Origin: a virus
Strand: one strand, 5' to 3'
Length of the DNA: 44,154 bases
IMG/VR virus record: IMGVR_UViG_3300007735_000738
Coordinates: 1-44,154 of that record
Each line of letters begins with the position of its first letter. The stretch's first letter is position 1. Shown here piece by piece: positions 15,454 to 22,563 of this stretch. Under the pieces are notes generated by a model. It saw nothing but the letters and a program-made list of their open reading frames with translations, did not search any database and was not told where the DNA came from. Made by a program: the position numbers and the translations under genes.

Positions 15454-15495
15454 ATGTATTACCTTTCTTTGTGTATTTGTTGTTTATGTTAAAAG

Positions 15496-15528
15496 CCCCT
15501 TTACCAAGGTTCGCCAGCAACGAAGGGG
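15496..15528 (-). terminator. Weak intrinsic terminator or leader hairpin
   Basis: In the 147-base gap between the VWA gene and the 222-residue gene, CCCCTT (15496-15501) pairs with AAGGGG (15523-15528). On the leftward transcript the stem is followed by CUUUUAAC, a short U-run. The stem is only 6 pairs, so termination would be partial. It could equally stabilise the 5' end of the downstream message. Confidence 0.35.
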
Positions 15529-15600
15529 TCACGCTGTCAATGAAACCGGAGGGTTAATTTCCAGTAGGCCCGAGACACTCATGGCTTGTCAGATTACTAC

Positions 15601-16767
15601 TTACTTGTCCGAGGTGTTGATGCGGACAACCTCACCGAACGGATAGTCGGTGCCGCCGTAGTCCACCCAGATTACAGGGTAATCGGGAGGGCTGTCGGGG
15701 AAGGCTCCGTAGCCATCGGTGAAGTAGACTACCGCTTCGGGTGAGTCTGCCAGAGACTTAACCCTGTCGAACACAGGGCGGAAGTCTGTGCCACCGCCAC
15801 CCTTGAGAGTGAAGTCGCGGACGTTGTCGCCATAGGCGAACTCACGCTCTTGGTTGATCGCGGCATCGCAGTCGATGACGATGATCTTCTCTGGCTTGAC
15901 GGTGTCCAAGCAGTATTGAACCTCGGCCATGAACTTGTCGAGCAGGTCGGGAGTGACCGAACCGGATGTGTCTACGGCAACGACGAACGTTCCGACACGC
16001 TCGCTATACAACGTTGGCAGGAAGATGTCCTCCTCCATGAAGCGGCGATCGGGCCGTGTCTCGTCGTAGTCATCGTTGGCAGGAGCAGACAATAACTCGC
16101 GGAGAATCTCACGCCAATCTTGTGTGCCCTTGAGGTGACGCTCGATGGCGCGGGTCATGCTGCCAGACTCACGACCACGGAGCTTGGCTGCGTTGACACC
16201 CTCGACTGCACGTTGACGCCAGTCATCCTCGGTGTTGCCCTCGCCGTCGACTGGGTCGGTGAAGTCACCCATGCCGCCGCCGCCGTCACCTTCGGGCGGC
16301 TCGGGCAGGAGATTGTAGACCTCCTCCTCTGCCATGCCGCCATACTTCGGGTCGAGCAAACCACCCTGCGGTAGCTTGAACGGGCCGACCCTACCAGCGG
16401 CGACCTCGTCCTCATTGTATTTCATGAGGTAGTTGTTGATGACGTAGTCCGTGGCGTAGTTCCACTTCTTCATGCTGCGATTACCCTTGCGCCACAGATG
16501 GCCGAACGCCAAATGCAAGACCTCGTGGCCGAGCACAGTGAGTAGTTCGGTATCGTCGAGCGTGGCGCAGAAGTCCGGATTGTATTTCATGTGGACTCCG
16601 TCGACGCAGAACGTGGGGACTTTGTAGTCCTGCACGACCCGCATCTTGAGGGCGAGGGCGGCGAAGAACGGATGGTCGAGGACCATCTTGACTACGGACT
16701 TCTCTACCCGAGAGGCCTCGTCGTTGGCGTTGGCTTTCTTGCGTGGTTTTGTGTTGGTGTTACTCAT
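15601..16767 (-). CDS. VWA-domain metallopeptidase-like protein (DUF2201 type)
   Basis: The 388-residue protein has an N-terminal zinc motif LGHEVLHLAFGH (about residues 80-91) in a peptidase-like domain and a C-terminal VWA domain with the MIDAS start VAVDTSGSVT (about residues 267-276). A linker rich in Gly, Asp and Pro lies between. This two-domain layout is that of the DUF2201 partners of MoxR AAA+ ATPases, which are thought to remodel or activate target proteins. The MoxR partner is encoded just upstream at 17139-18185. The start overlaps the stop of the 60-residue gene (ATGA). Confidence 0.9.
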   Translation of the reverse strand: MSNTNTKPRKKANANDEASRVEKSVVKMVLDHPFFAALALKMRVVQDYKVPTFCVDGVHMKYNPDFCATLDDTELLTVLGHEVLHLAFGHLWRKGNRSMKKWNYATDYVINNYLMKYNEDEVAAGRVGPFKLPQGGLLDPKYGGMAEEEVYNLLPEPPEGDGGGGMGDFTDPVDGEGNTEDDWRQRAVEGVNAAKLRGRESGSMTRAIERHLKGTQDWREILRELLSAPANDDYDETRPDRRFMEEDIFLPTLYSERVGTFVVAVDTSGSVTPDLLDKFMAEVQYCLDTVKPEKIIVIDCDAAINQEREFAYGDNVRDFTLKGGGGTDFRPVFDRVKSLADSPEAVVYFTDGYGAFPDSPPDYPVIWVDYGGTDYPFGEVVRINTSDK

Positions 16768-16946
16768 AGTGTTTTTCCTTTCGATGGTGCTGATGTGACG
16801 GCGGCTCGGGCTGCGGAACGTGCCGCTGCCTCTACCTTGTCGAGAGTAAGTTGACTTACCCTCGTGAACTCGTGTGCTCGGTTCTCCTTGGCGAACTCGA
16901 GGATGTATTTCTTTACTTTGCTTGGACTTGTTATGTTGTTGCTCAT
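16764..16946 (-). CDS. Hypothetical basic protein, 60 residues
   Basis: This small helical protein begins MSNNITSPSKVKKYILEFAK and has an Ala/Arg-rich middle (VEAAARSAARAAVTSA). It is translationally linked on both sides: TAATG with the upstream membrane micro-protein and ATGA with the VWA gene. It may be a small partner of the MoxR-VWA pair. No family recognised. Confidence 0.7.
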   Translation of the reverse strand: MSNNITSPSKVKKYILEFAKENRAHEFTRVSQLTLDKVEAAARSAARAAVTSAPSKGKTL

Positions 16947-17086
16947 TACTTGATATAGTTAAGGATTGATGTGGCTTTGATTACTTCGATGACAACCCAT
17001 ACACGGAGAGCGATCGACACCATAGAGGCGAGGGTCACGACCGAATAGGATGCGAGGAAGCTTATTACTGCGTTTATGGTTTCCAT
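16946..17086 (-). CDS. 46-residue membrane micro-protein in the MoxR-VWA cluster
   Basis: The ORF encodes METINAVISFLASYSVVTLA, then SMVSIALRVWVVIEVIKATS and a short tail, giving one or two hydrophobic helices. Its stop overlaps the next start as TAATG. The ribosome binding site AGGGGAT lies in the 3' arm of a perfect 10-bp hairpin (17096-17129), so translation may be controlled by RNA folding. A membrane peptide between a MoxR ATPase and its VWA partner suggests the complex may act at the membrane. Confidence 0.62.
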   Translation of the reverse strand: METINAVISFLASYSVVTLASMVSIALRVWVVIEVIKATSILNYIK

Positions 17087-17095
17087 GGGTAGGTA

Positions 17096-17129
17096 ATCCC
17101 CTGCAATAGGGTTAGCTACTGCAGGGGAT
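17096..17129 (-). promoter_or_regulatory. Hairpin that masks a ribosome binding site
   Basis: ATCCCCTGCA (17096-17105) and TGCAGGGGAT (17120-17129) form a perfect 10-bp stem with a 14-base loop. On the leftward transcript the second arm contains AGGGGAT, 9 bases before ATG 17086, so folding would hide the Shine-Dalgarno bases. There is no U-tract, which argues against a simple terminator. Confidence 0.6.
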
Positions 17130-17138
17130 CAAGGGTTC

Positions 17139-18185
17139 CTAGGCTCCGAGGATCACGCTGCTGTTGTCAGAAGCCCAGCGTTGGAACGCGGGATTCTTGA
17201 ACGGAGCATCGGGTCCGGTCTTCTGCTGCATGGCGAGCTTGACGCACAAGACCTCGACAGGCTTGGGCAAGCGGGTCACGTAGCGGAGGACGCGATCGAA
17301 GTTCTTGGCCGTCGACTTGTTGGACAAGGCGACAGACAATGCATACTGAACGGACGGCTCGGTCGGAACGTCAGCCGTGTCGGGCGTCATCAAGATGGCG
17401 TTGACATCGGGCAGGTCGTTGTAGACGGAGCAGAACCCAGCGAACAACGCACCTACTGCAGGGCCGACAAGGCCAGCGATGATGGCCGAGCGAACGCTAG
17501 CCGTAGCTTTCTTGCCATTAGACAAGAACTTGGAGACGAACTCCCACGAGCGAGGGGACGCGAACGCACCGCCCTGCCACTCCGCGCCGTTGAAGTCCGA
17601 CAGATGACCGGGGCACATCTGCAAGAATGCGATGACCATGGGATTGATGTTTGCACCCAAAGCCCAGCTAGTCCACTCCTCGGTGTCGACACGCATGGTG
17701 ATGTCGACCAAGCGGTTCTGAGTCGCGCTGGAGATACGCTCGACGTGAGCGCGATCCATGGCGCGGTTGCCAGCGAGGACGATCAGCGTGTCATCGGGGA
17801 CTTGGTAGTCGCCAATGCAGCGGTCGAGCAGCAACTGAAGGCTAGCGTTCTGCGTAGCCTTCGGTGCGCAAGGGAACTCGTCGAGCAGCCAGATGTTGCC
17901 AGCTTCGGTCGGGTAGTCGCTCGGCACACCGAACCGCATGACTGGCGCAGTCCCCGTCCGGTCAAGGTAGGGGAAGCCGCGAACGTCAGTCGGCGCAGCG
18001 TAGGACAAGCGGGTGTCGAAGAACCTGCGGGTGCAGGTGTCCGCGAACTGGCGGGTGACCGTGCTCTTGCCAACACCCGGAGGGGCTTGGATGAAGGGCA
18101 CGAGGTTGGAGATCAAGCAGTGTTCGAGAACCTCAATGAGTTCGGACGGCTTGATGGTGATCTGAGTTGAGTTAGTTTTGCTCAT
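17139..18185 (-). CDS. MoxR-like AAA+ ATPase
   Basis: The 348-residue ATPase carries Walker A APPGVGKST (about residues 38-46), Walker B IWLLDEFP (about 98-105), a sensor-type stretch VLAGNRAMDRAHVE and an arginine-finger region ATQNRLVDI. These fit MoxR-family AAA+ chaperones, which work with VWA-domain proteins to remodel targets. Such a VWA partner is encoded at 15601-16767, with DUF3150 further along. The ATG is preceded by an A/C-rich leader without a Shine-Dalgarno sequence and by a small hairpin with GCTGG/CCAGC arms. Confidence 0.92.
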   Translation of the reverse strand: MSKTNSTQITIKPSELIEVLEHCLISNLVPFIQAPPGVGKSTVTRQFADTCTRRFFDTRLSYAAPTDVRGFPYLDRTGTAPVMRFGVPSDYPTEAGNIWLLDEFPCAPKATQNASLQLLLDRCIGDYQVPDDTLIVLAGNRAMDRAHVERISSATQNRLVDITMRVDTEEWTSWALGANINPMVIAFLQMCPGHLSDFNGAEWQGGAFASPRSWEFVSKFLSNGKKATASVRSAIIAGLVGPAVGALFAGFCSVYNDLPDVNAILMTPDTADVPTEPSVQYALSVALSNKSTAKNFDRVLRYVTRLPKPVEVLCVKLAMQQKTGPDAPFKNPAFQRWASDNSSVILGA

Positions 18186-18233
18186 ATGTTTTGTGTTGTA
18201 TTTTGTTGTTGGTGCTGGGGCATACCAGCGAAA

Positions 18234-18635
18234 TTACTTTTTGAGTAGGTTTATTTTCTTGGTGACTGTGACTTTCTTACTTACTGACTCCTCCGCAATA
18301 TCCTTGTCGGTATCTTGCGGACGATTGTGCATCCACGGCTGCGCGGGGATACCGGACAGCCAGTCCTGCAGCGATGGGATGTGTCCGATATCCTCGGTCA
18401 CATGCTGCTCCCCAATGTATCGTGTGGGTAAGACACGACCGTGGGAGTTGGTGATGGTTGTTCCGAATACCTTCTCGCATTCGTAGATACCCTGCGCATG
18501 GTGGCGTAGGGCGCGGTGGCGGAAGTTCGCGAAGAACTGCTTGGACTCATCGAACCAGTGGTGGATGGCTAGATAATCCTCGGGCTTGCCTCCGAACTTA
18601 CGGACGCTGGACAGGGCATGGTAGTATGGGTGCAT
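18234..18635 (-). CDS. DUF6915-like protein
   Basis: From ATG 18635 (ribosome binding site GAGGAATAAT) the protein starts MHPYYHALSSVRKFGG and continues with GKPEDYLAIHHWFDESK, RHRALRHHAQG and RYIGEQHV. This His-rich pattern is that of the DUF6915 family, seen in phages and mobile elements and of unknown function. The clustered His and Asp residues suggest metal binding or a hydrolase fold. The C-terminal 30 residues are Lys-rich. It lies just upstream of the MoxR gene in the same direction. Confidence 0.82.
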   Translation of the reverse strand: MHPYYHALSSVRKFGGKPEDYLAIHHWFDESKQFFANFRHRALRHHAQGIYECEKVFGTTITNSHGRVLPTRYIGEQHVTEDIGHIPSLQDWLSGIPAQPWMHNRPQDTDKDIAEESVSKKVTVTKKINLLKK

Positions 18636-18636
18636 A

Positions 18637-19110
18637 TTATTCCTCGGCACAGGGGTTCAGATTAACGTTTTTGCTTGGCATCTCATTGGCGACTGTCTCA
18701 TTCCAATAAGATGTTATTCGCATCTTGAGACTAGGTAGTTCGATATGGATGTGGCCTCCACCTCCATCATTGTTCACCCAATCGCAAGTGACGTTGCTCT
18801 CGAATGTATCTAGCAACCAATCGCGGAAGTTGTCCATAAACGGAACTCCTTCGGGTTCGATGGCGTCTTTATACCCGCTCTTCTTTTCGCTTGGGTAGAA
18901 GGATACGTCATACATATCACCGCTGTCTCCGGAACCGGAGAACTCGGCGTCGATGTATCCGATGCCTAGCTTGTATAGGTTGAGCAGAGTGACGAGAGTG
19001 CTTGTGTCATTGTCCTTTAGCTTGGCTTGGACGATGAGCGCAGCAAACTTATCTATCTGCTTCTGCGTTGGTAGTTTTACTTTCTTCGGTTTCTCTTTCT
19101 TCTCTTTCAT
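18637..19110 (-). CDS. Hypothetical protein, DUF6878-like
   Basis: The 157-residue protein has a basic start (MKEKKEKPKKVKLP), then IDAEFSGSGDSGDM and further on WVNNDGGGGHIHIEL. The GSGDSG...NNDGG...GxxxxE layout recalls DUF6878, a family I associate with MoxR-VWA and plasmid/phage loci; I hold this at moderate confidence. Its stop is one base before the DUF6915-like start (18635), so the two are a tight pair. Confidence 0.75.
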   Translation of the reverse strand: MKEKKEKPKKVKLPTQKQIDKFAALIVQAKLKDNDTSTLVTLLNLYKLGIGYIDAEFSGSGDSGDMYDVSFYPSEKKSGYKDAIEPEGVPFMDNFRDWLLDTFESNVTCDWVNNDGGGGHIHIELPSLKMRITSYWNETVANEMPSKNVNLNPCAEE

Positions 19111-19112
19111 TG

Positions 19113-19841
19113 TTATTTCTCCTTGAGTTTAGCCAAGACGCGCTTGGTGTTGATGTGCTTGCGAGCCATCTCGCATTCTTCTTCAAGATCCTTGGGATCC
19201 GGTGATGCGTTTACAAAGGTTCCAAGGTTCATGTATTCACGGGTCAGGGAATCGAGGAACAGGTCGAAATGCCAACCATGCGGATTCACCTTGTATACGT
19301 TCCGTATCTTCTGCTTGTAGAAGCTGAGATACTTGCCCCAGTCGGCTCTGATGACGCGCCACTCGGCAAACCCCATCGAGGGGATGATGGCGAATCGTTT
19401 GGTCAGATCGTGCGGGACATCATGTGAGTGTCCATTGGTGAGTATCTTGTATAGCTCTGTCTTGATCCTAATACACTGCGAGTCGCAGTTGTCGTAGTTG
19501 AGCAGATAGAATGGTTCCGTCTGCGTCCCTATGAACTGCGCTACGTTGTAGCATCCATACGCCACGAGATCGCAGCCATGCGATTCGATCTTGCGGACAT
19601 CGGGCGACCCCAACATATGGAACTCTGTGTATACGATTTCACCGTATGGATATTTACCAGTTACATCATCTTCTCGATGCCATTGGCTACCATAATTCGG
19701 CGACACAGGTGTCGACATGACACGCACGGACGGATCGTTGTCGGGATCCGGTGATGCGATGGTGCGGTTGATCCATTCCTGCAGGCACTTGTAGTTGCCG
19801 AATACCATCTTCTGTTTCTTTGGTTTCTTTGGTTTCTTCAT
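19113..19841 (-). CDS. Hypothetical phage protein, paralogue of 20735-21343
   Basis: From ATG 19841 (GGAG 8 bases upstream) this 242-residue protein begins MKKPKKPKKQKMVFGNYKCL. Its middle has GEIVYTEFHML and LLNYDNCDSQCIRIKTELY, matching in order the YSYRTHHPL and NNDKASQTTSRH segments of the protein encoded at 20735-21343. Both belong to a recurrent phage protein type with an N-D-x-x-S-x-x-T/R pattern. Function unknown. The longer start at 19871 overlaps the neighbour and is less likely. Confidence 0.74.
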   Translation of the reverse strand: MKKPKKPKKQKMVFGNYKCLQEWINRTIASPDPDNDPSVRVMSTPVSPNYGSQWHREDDVTGKYPYGEIVYTEFHMLGSPDVRKIESHGCDLVAYGCYNVAQFIGTQTEPFYLLNYDNCDSQCIRIKTELYKILTNGHSHDVPHDLTKRFAIIPSMGFAEWRVIRADWGKYLSFYKQKIRNVYKVNPHGWHFDLFLDSLTREYMNLGTFVNASPDPKDLEEECEMARKHINTKRVLAKLKEK

Positions 19842-20023
19842 TGTTGTATACTCCGTGGGTCTTTCATCCACTCGATCTCGATACCTAGGGCAACCAGCGC
19901 GTCGAGATCGCGATGGTCAATAGTTTTGCGGCGGGTCAATACCTCAAGGGGTTTGGCCAGATCGCCGACCGGATAGATGGTCTGCCGTCCGTAGACGCTG
20001 CGTTCAAATAGTTGCAGTTTCAT
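19838..20023 (-). CDS. Small conserved phage protein, 61 residues
   Basis: The protein starts MKLQLFERSVYGRQTIYPVG and contains RKTIDHRDLDALVALGIEIE. I recall similar short phage proteins with the pattern YG...YPV.....L..LT..KT......L..LG.EIE, of unknown role. It overlaps the upstream 50-residue gene as ATGA and the downstream gene by 4 bases. Confidence 0.75.
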   Translation of the reverse strand: MKLQLFERSVYGRQTIYPVGDLAKPLEVLTRRKTIDHRDLDALVALGIEIEWMKDPRSIQQ

Positions 20024-20172
20024 GGTTGCTTGGACACGCTATCGAGAACCTTGGCGATAAGTTTCAAAGCTTCATTCATGTGCTTTGATCTTTTCTCTGT
20101 TGGTATCTCTCGGTGAATACGTTCTGTTAATGTGCGTAGTGCTTTGATTAGAGCTTGTTGTAATAGGATCAT
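20020..20172 (-). CDS. 50-residue helical protein, paralogue of its neighbour
   Basis: From ATG 20172, which overlaps the stop of the neighbour as ATGA, the product is MILLQQALIKALRTLTERIH followed by a PTEKRSKHMNEAL segment. It aligns end to end with the first 50 residues of the next upstream protein (IKAL..L.E......P...RS...N..L...........SV...P). This is a tandem gene duplication with loss or gain of the C-terminal part. Function unknown. The longer frame to 20226 is not used. Confidence 0.68.
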   Translation of the reverse strand: MILLQQALIKALRTLTERIHREIPTEKRSKHMNEALKLIAKVLDSVSKQP

Positions 20173-20456
20173 ATGTGTTCTTCTTTCGTTTGCGGTGTAG
20201 CTAGCGGAACTTCGACGAACTCCCACCCCATGCCTTCAGCAAACTCCTGCCACCATTCAGAATCCCTATCTATCGTGTCCTCTGCTGGCTGCACACTGTC
20301 GCGGATCGGACGTTCCTCGACCGACTCGGCGAGTTCCATGGCGTAGGCCAGTGTGTTGTTGAGGCGGCGTGATCTCTCCCGCATAGGGACATCCATCTCT
20401 ATGATGTCGGAGAGTTCGCGCAGCGTGGTCAGCAGTGCTTTGATGTTGTCTTCCAT
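20169..20456 (-). CDS. Hypothetical protein, 95 residues, paralogue of its neighbour
   Basis: The N-terminal half (MEDNIKALLTTLRELSDIIE then PMRERSRRLNNTLAY) is shared with the 50-residue protein downstream. The C-terminal half is acidic and aromatic (SEWWQEFAEGMGWEFVEV). The ribosome binding site is AAGGA, about 9 bases before ATG 20456. Helical, cytoplasmic, no known family. Confidence 0.74.
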   Translation of the reverse strand: MEDNIKALLTTLRELSDIIEMDVPMRERSRRLNNTLAYAMELAESVEERPIRDSVQPAEDTIDRDSEWWQEFAEGMGWEFVEVPLATPQTKEEHI

Positions 20457-20460
20457 GTGT

Positions 20461-20637
20461 TTATTCCTTTGCTATTCGCAAGCATACTTTGTCGAGGTGA
20501 ACCTCTGGGTTATGGGAGTCTAGCTTGCGATAGACCTCCTCAAGAATGATGTCGTGCGTCTCTTCGCACGTGGTATCGTTGGCTATCTCAAGCCGCAGGT
20601 TGATCGGCTTGAGCGTTACGGTGATGTCGTAGGTCAT
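20461..20637 (-). CDS. Hypothetical protein, 58 residues
   Basis: The ORF begins MTYDITVTLKPINLRLEIAN and ends VHLDKVCLRIAKE. Alternating hydrophobic residues at both ends suggest a small beta-rich fold around one helix (THDIILEEVYRKLD). The start overlaps the stop of the upstream membrane micro-protein as ATGA. The spacing to the next gene is 4 bases. No family recognised. Confidence 0.65.
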   Translation of the reverse strand: MTYDITVTLKPINLRLEIANDTTCEETHDIILEEVYRKLDSHNPEVHLDKVCLRIAKE

Positions 20638-20732
20638 GGCGTAGGGATCATCCAGTTCACGAGTTGCATGAATCCAAGGAGCAGGAGTCCAAGGATCGCT
20701 AGTGCTTCGAGTGTGTGTTGGTTTATCTTCAT
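20634..20732 (-). CDS. 32-residue membrane micro-protein
   Basis: The ORF starts MKINQHTLEALAILGLLLLG, preceded by GGAGAAATAACC, a good ribosome binding site. One hydrophobic helix spans about residues 10-28. It lies between two accepted genes, with its stop overlapping the next start (ATGA) and its start 2 bases after the upstream stop. This tight packing supports translation. Function unknown. Confidence 0.6.
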   Translation of the reverse strand: MKINQHTLEALAILGLLLLGFMQLVNWMIPTP

Positions 20733-20734
20733 GG

Positions 20735-21343
20735 TTATTTCTCCATCAGTTTCATCAGAACGAGGGCCGCTTGCACGTCCTCGGGAAGTTGCGGTTGGTC
20801 GGGTATCCCACAGGAGGGGAACAGATGCCCGAATGTCTGGCAGAACAGGTTGCGCTCGGCGATCCACTTGTTCGCCATGCGCGCCTGCATCTCTTTGCCG
20901 AACTCCTTACGAGCGCGGTGGTAGCGGGTCGCACGTTCGCGGATCGTGTCATCGTAATACTTGATGATGTTGGAACACTGGTATTCGGGTAGCCAGCCGT
21001 CCGAAAAACTCAAGTTGAATACCTTGGCCTCGCCGAACTTGTCGCCCATTGCCGCGAATCCCAAGATCGGGGCGTATTGTCTGACCAACGAGGACACGGT
21101 GCCCAAATGCCGCGATGTGGTCTGCGATGCCTTGTCATTGTTGATCGTGAATACCTTGTATTCCGGAATCCATCGGACCAAGGGATGATGGGTTCTATAG
21201 GAATATATGACGTGCCCATTGGCAAATAGCCGCCTCCTTGGTGCGTATGTGTTGAGCGATGGGTGTAGTTCGTTGGGATGTTGAAGGATCGCTTGGATCC
21301 ATGCGTTCACGGCACCCCATGGTGTTGAGTATGCTAGTTTCAT
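20735..21343 (-). CDS. Hypothetical phage protein, paralogue of 19113-19841
   Basis: The 202-residue protein has WIQAILQHP near its start, then a GHVIYSYRTHHPLVRWI strand and NNDKASQTTSRHLGTV, a pattern common in phage proteins of unknown role. The C-terminal half is helical (RYHRARKEFGKEMQARMAN). A related but diverged protein is encoded at 19113-19841. It begins just before the 78-residue gene end and is followed by a micro-protein gene. Confidence 0.74.
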   Translation of the reverse strand: MKLAYSTPWGAVNAWIQAILQHPNELHPSLNTYAPRRRLFANGHVIYSYRTHHPLVRWIPEYKVFTINNDKASQTTSRHLGTVSSLVRQYAPILGFAAMGDKFGEAKVFNLSFSDGWLPEYQCSNIIKYYDDTIRERATRYHRARKEFGKEMQARMANKWIAERNLFCQTFGHLFPSCGIPDQPQLPEDVQAALVLMKLMEK

Positions 21344-21347
21344 TGTG

Positions 21348-21584
21348 TTAGTTGGCTAATGCGATCCGCTTGGCGATGGTTGCCCACACATCAGGCGGTT
21401 GGCACTGGTTTGTGCCATCGTTGGTGCGGATGGTGATGCAGCGGAGGGTATGGTCGCGCTGTCTGCGTTCCAGAATCCAACGCGCATACCCGTCATGCAG
21501 TTCCTCGTTGGTGATGTCGTGATCTCGAATGTAGATGTCATCTGCTGGGTTGGCAGAGTCCTCTTTGATGGCTATATCTGACAT
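21348..21584 (-). CDS. Hypothetical acidic protein, 78 residues
   Basis: The product starts MSDIAIKEDSANPADDIYIR and contains HDGYARWILERRQRDHTLR and VWATIAKRIALAN. It is likely helical and cytoplasmic. It is tightly packed between genes (4 bases on either side). No family recognised. Confidence 0.7.
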   Translation of the reverse strand: MSDIAIKEDSANPADDIYIRDHDITNEELHDGYARWILERRQRDHTLRCITIRTNDGTNQCQPPDVWATIAKRIALAN

Positions 21585-21588
21585 AGTT

Positions 21589-21936
21589 TTAGTGGTATTT
21601 AGGTCCGTTGTATCCGGGCGATCCGACCGGAGGGTTGCAGTTGAAGCACCGCTTGGGCAAGGCGTGGACTTGGGCGATGGCTGCGCCGACCTCGGTGAAG
21701 TTCAAGGATCCGAGGACATCGTTGGTTATGGAGGTATCGTAGACGATCTCTCCTGTATCGGCGCGGAGGACGGCTATCTCGAAGTCTCCGCGTGAACCTC
21801 CGTAACTATACGCATGGGATACGATGGAGACGGCGTAGCCATTTTCGAATTCAATGCGCTGGAAGTAGGCTCCGTGTTTGCCGTAGTAAAATTCGGCATC
21901 TTTATACGGAATACCGTGAGGTGTTTTGGTTTTCAC
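21589..21936 (-). CDS. Conserved phage protein, first gene of the left leftward block
   Basis: The 115-residue protein uses GTG 21936 (no ATG precedes YKDAEFYYG). It contains GYAVSIVSHAYSYGGSRGDFE and AVLRADTGEIVYDTSIT, a pattern I know from many phage proteins (GYG.SVV....SYGG..GL.E.AVL) without a known function. A C-terminal CFNC may bind metal. Its A/C-rich leader has no Shine-Dalgarno sequence. It is the promoter-proximal gene of the long leftward block and faces away from the HTH gene at 22024. Confidence 0.76.
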   Translation of the reverse strand: MKTKTPHGIPYKDAEFYYGKHGAYFQRIEFENGYAVSIVSHAYSYGGSRGDFEIAVLRADTGEIVYDTSITNDVLGSLNFTEVGAAIAQVHALPKRCFNCNPPVGSPGYNGPKYH

Positions 21937-22023
21937 TTGTGTTGTTGGTTTCTATTGTGCGAGGGCAGACTCGCGGGAAAGTTATTGACTCCGTGGGGGA
22001 GTGCTCCTAGGTTCAGGGGTTCA

Positions 22024-22533
22024 ATGGCTCAAAGGACCAAGGTTGCCAAGGAGACTTGGCTGGCAATAAAGACGTGTTATCTGGCTGGAATGTCGACGAA
22101 TGACATTGCTGCAAAGTTCGAGATGAACAGGAACACGATCAGCATAAAGGCGTGGAAAATGGGCTGGAATAAACTTCGCCGCCTTCCAGACAGCGTTCCT
22201 ACTGACAAAGCATTAGTAGAGAAGGTTGCCGACATGCTAGAAACAGATTGGAAAACTAAAGGCTCGGCACACAGGCGATTGGTGTTTGAGAAGGCGAATT
22301 CCGCGCTGCGGGAAGCCAACCTTCCAGCCCCGAGGACGTGGAAAGATGCCCAGATTGCCGACAGCATGGCACGAAAGGCTGCGGGACTCGAAGATGCCGA
22401 GAACACGAAGAGCACGATCGTGAATGTCGGTTGGCTGCAGCAGACTGCAGGAGGTGCCGTGACTAGGTTGGACATTGAATCCGATATCGTCGACGCAGAA
22501 GTGGTCGAGGATGCCGAGATTCTGTCAGACTAG
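22024..22533 (+). CDS. HTH protein, possible small terminase subunit
   Basis: From ATG 22024 (CAGGGG 5 bases upstream) this 169-residue protein has an N-terminal helix-turn-helix (YLAGMSTNDIAAKFEMNRNT, about residues 19-38), a helical middle and an acidic tail (DAEVVEDAEILSD). DNA-binding head, helical core and acidic tail fit small terminase subunits, and its orientation agrees with the large terminase. However, the two genes are 16.5 kb apart, so a transcription regulator is the alternative. It is the only rightward gene among leftward ones here. A TTGACT hexamer at 21985 could be part of its promoter. Confidence 0.6.
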   Translation: MAQRTKVAKETWLAIKTCYLAGMSTNDIAAKFEMNRNTISIKAWKMGWNKLRRLPDSVPTDKALVEKVADMLETDWKTKGSAHRRLVFEKANSALREANLPAPRTWKDAQIADSMARKAAGLEDAENTKSTIVNVGWLQQTAGGAVTRLDIESDIVDAEVVEDAEILSD

Positions 22534-22563
22534 GGCAAAGGGGCTGACAGCGGACTCTGTTTC

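Noticed and set aside
17181-18170. 329-codon rightward open frame over the MoxR gene
   Set aside because: Antisense to clear Walker A and B motifs; no start signal and no family.
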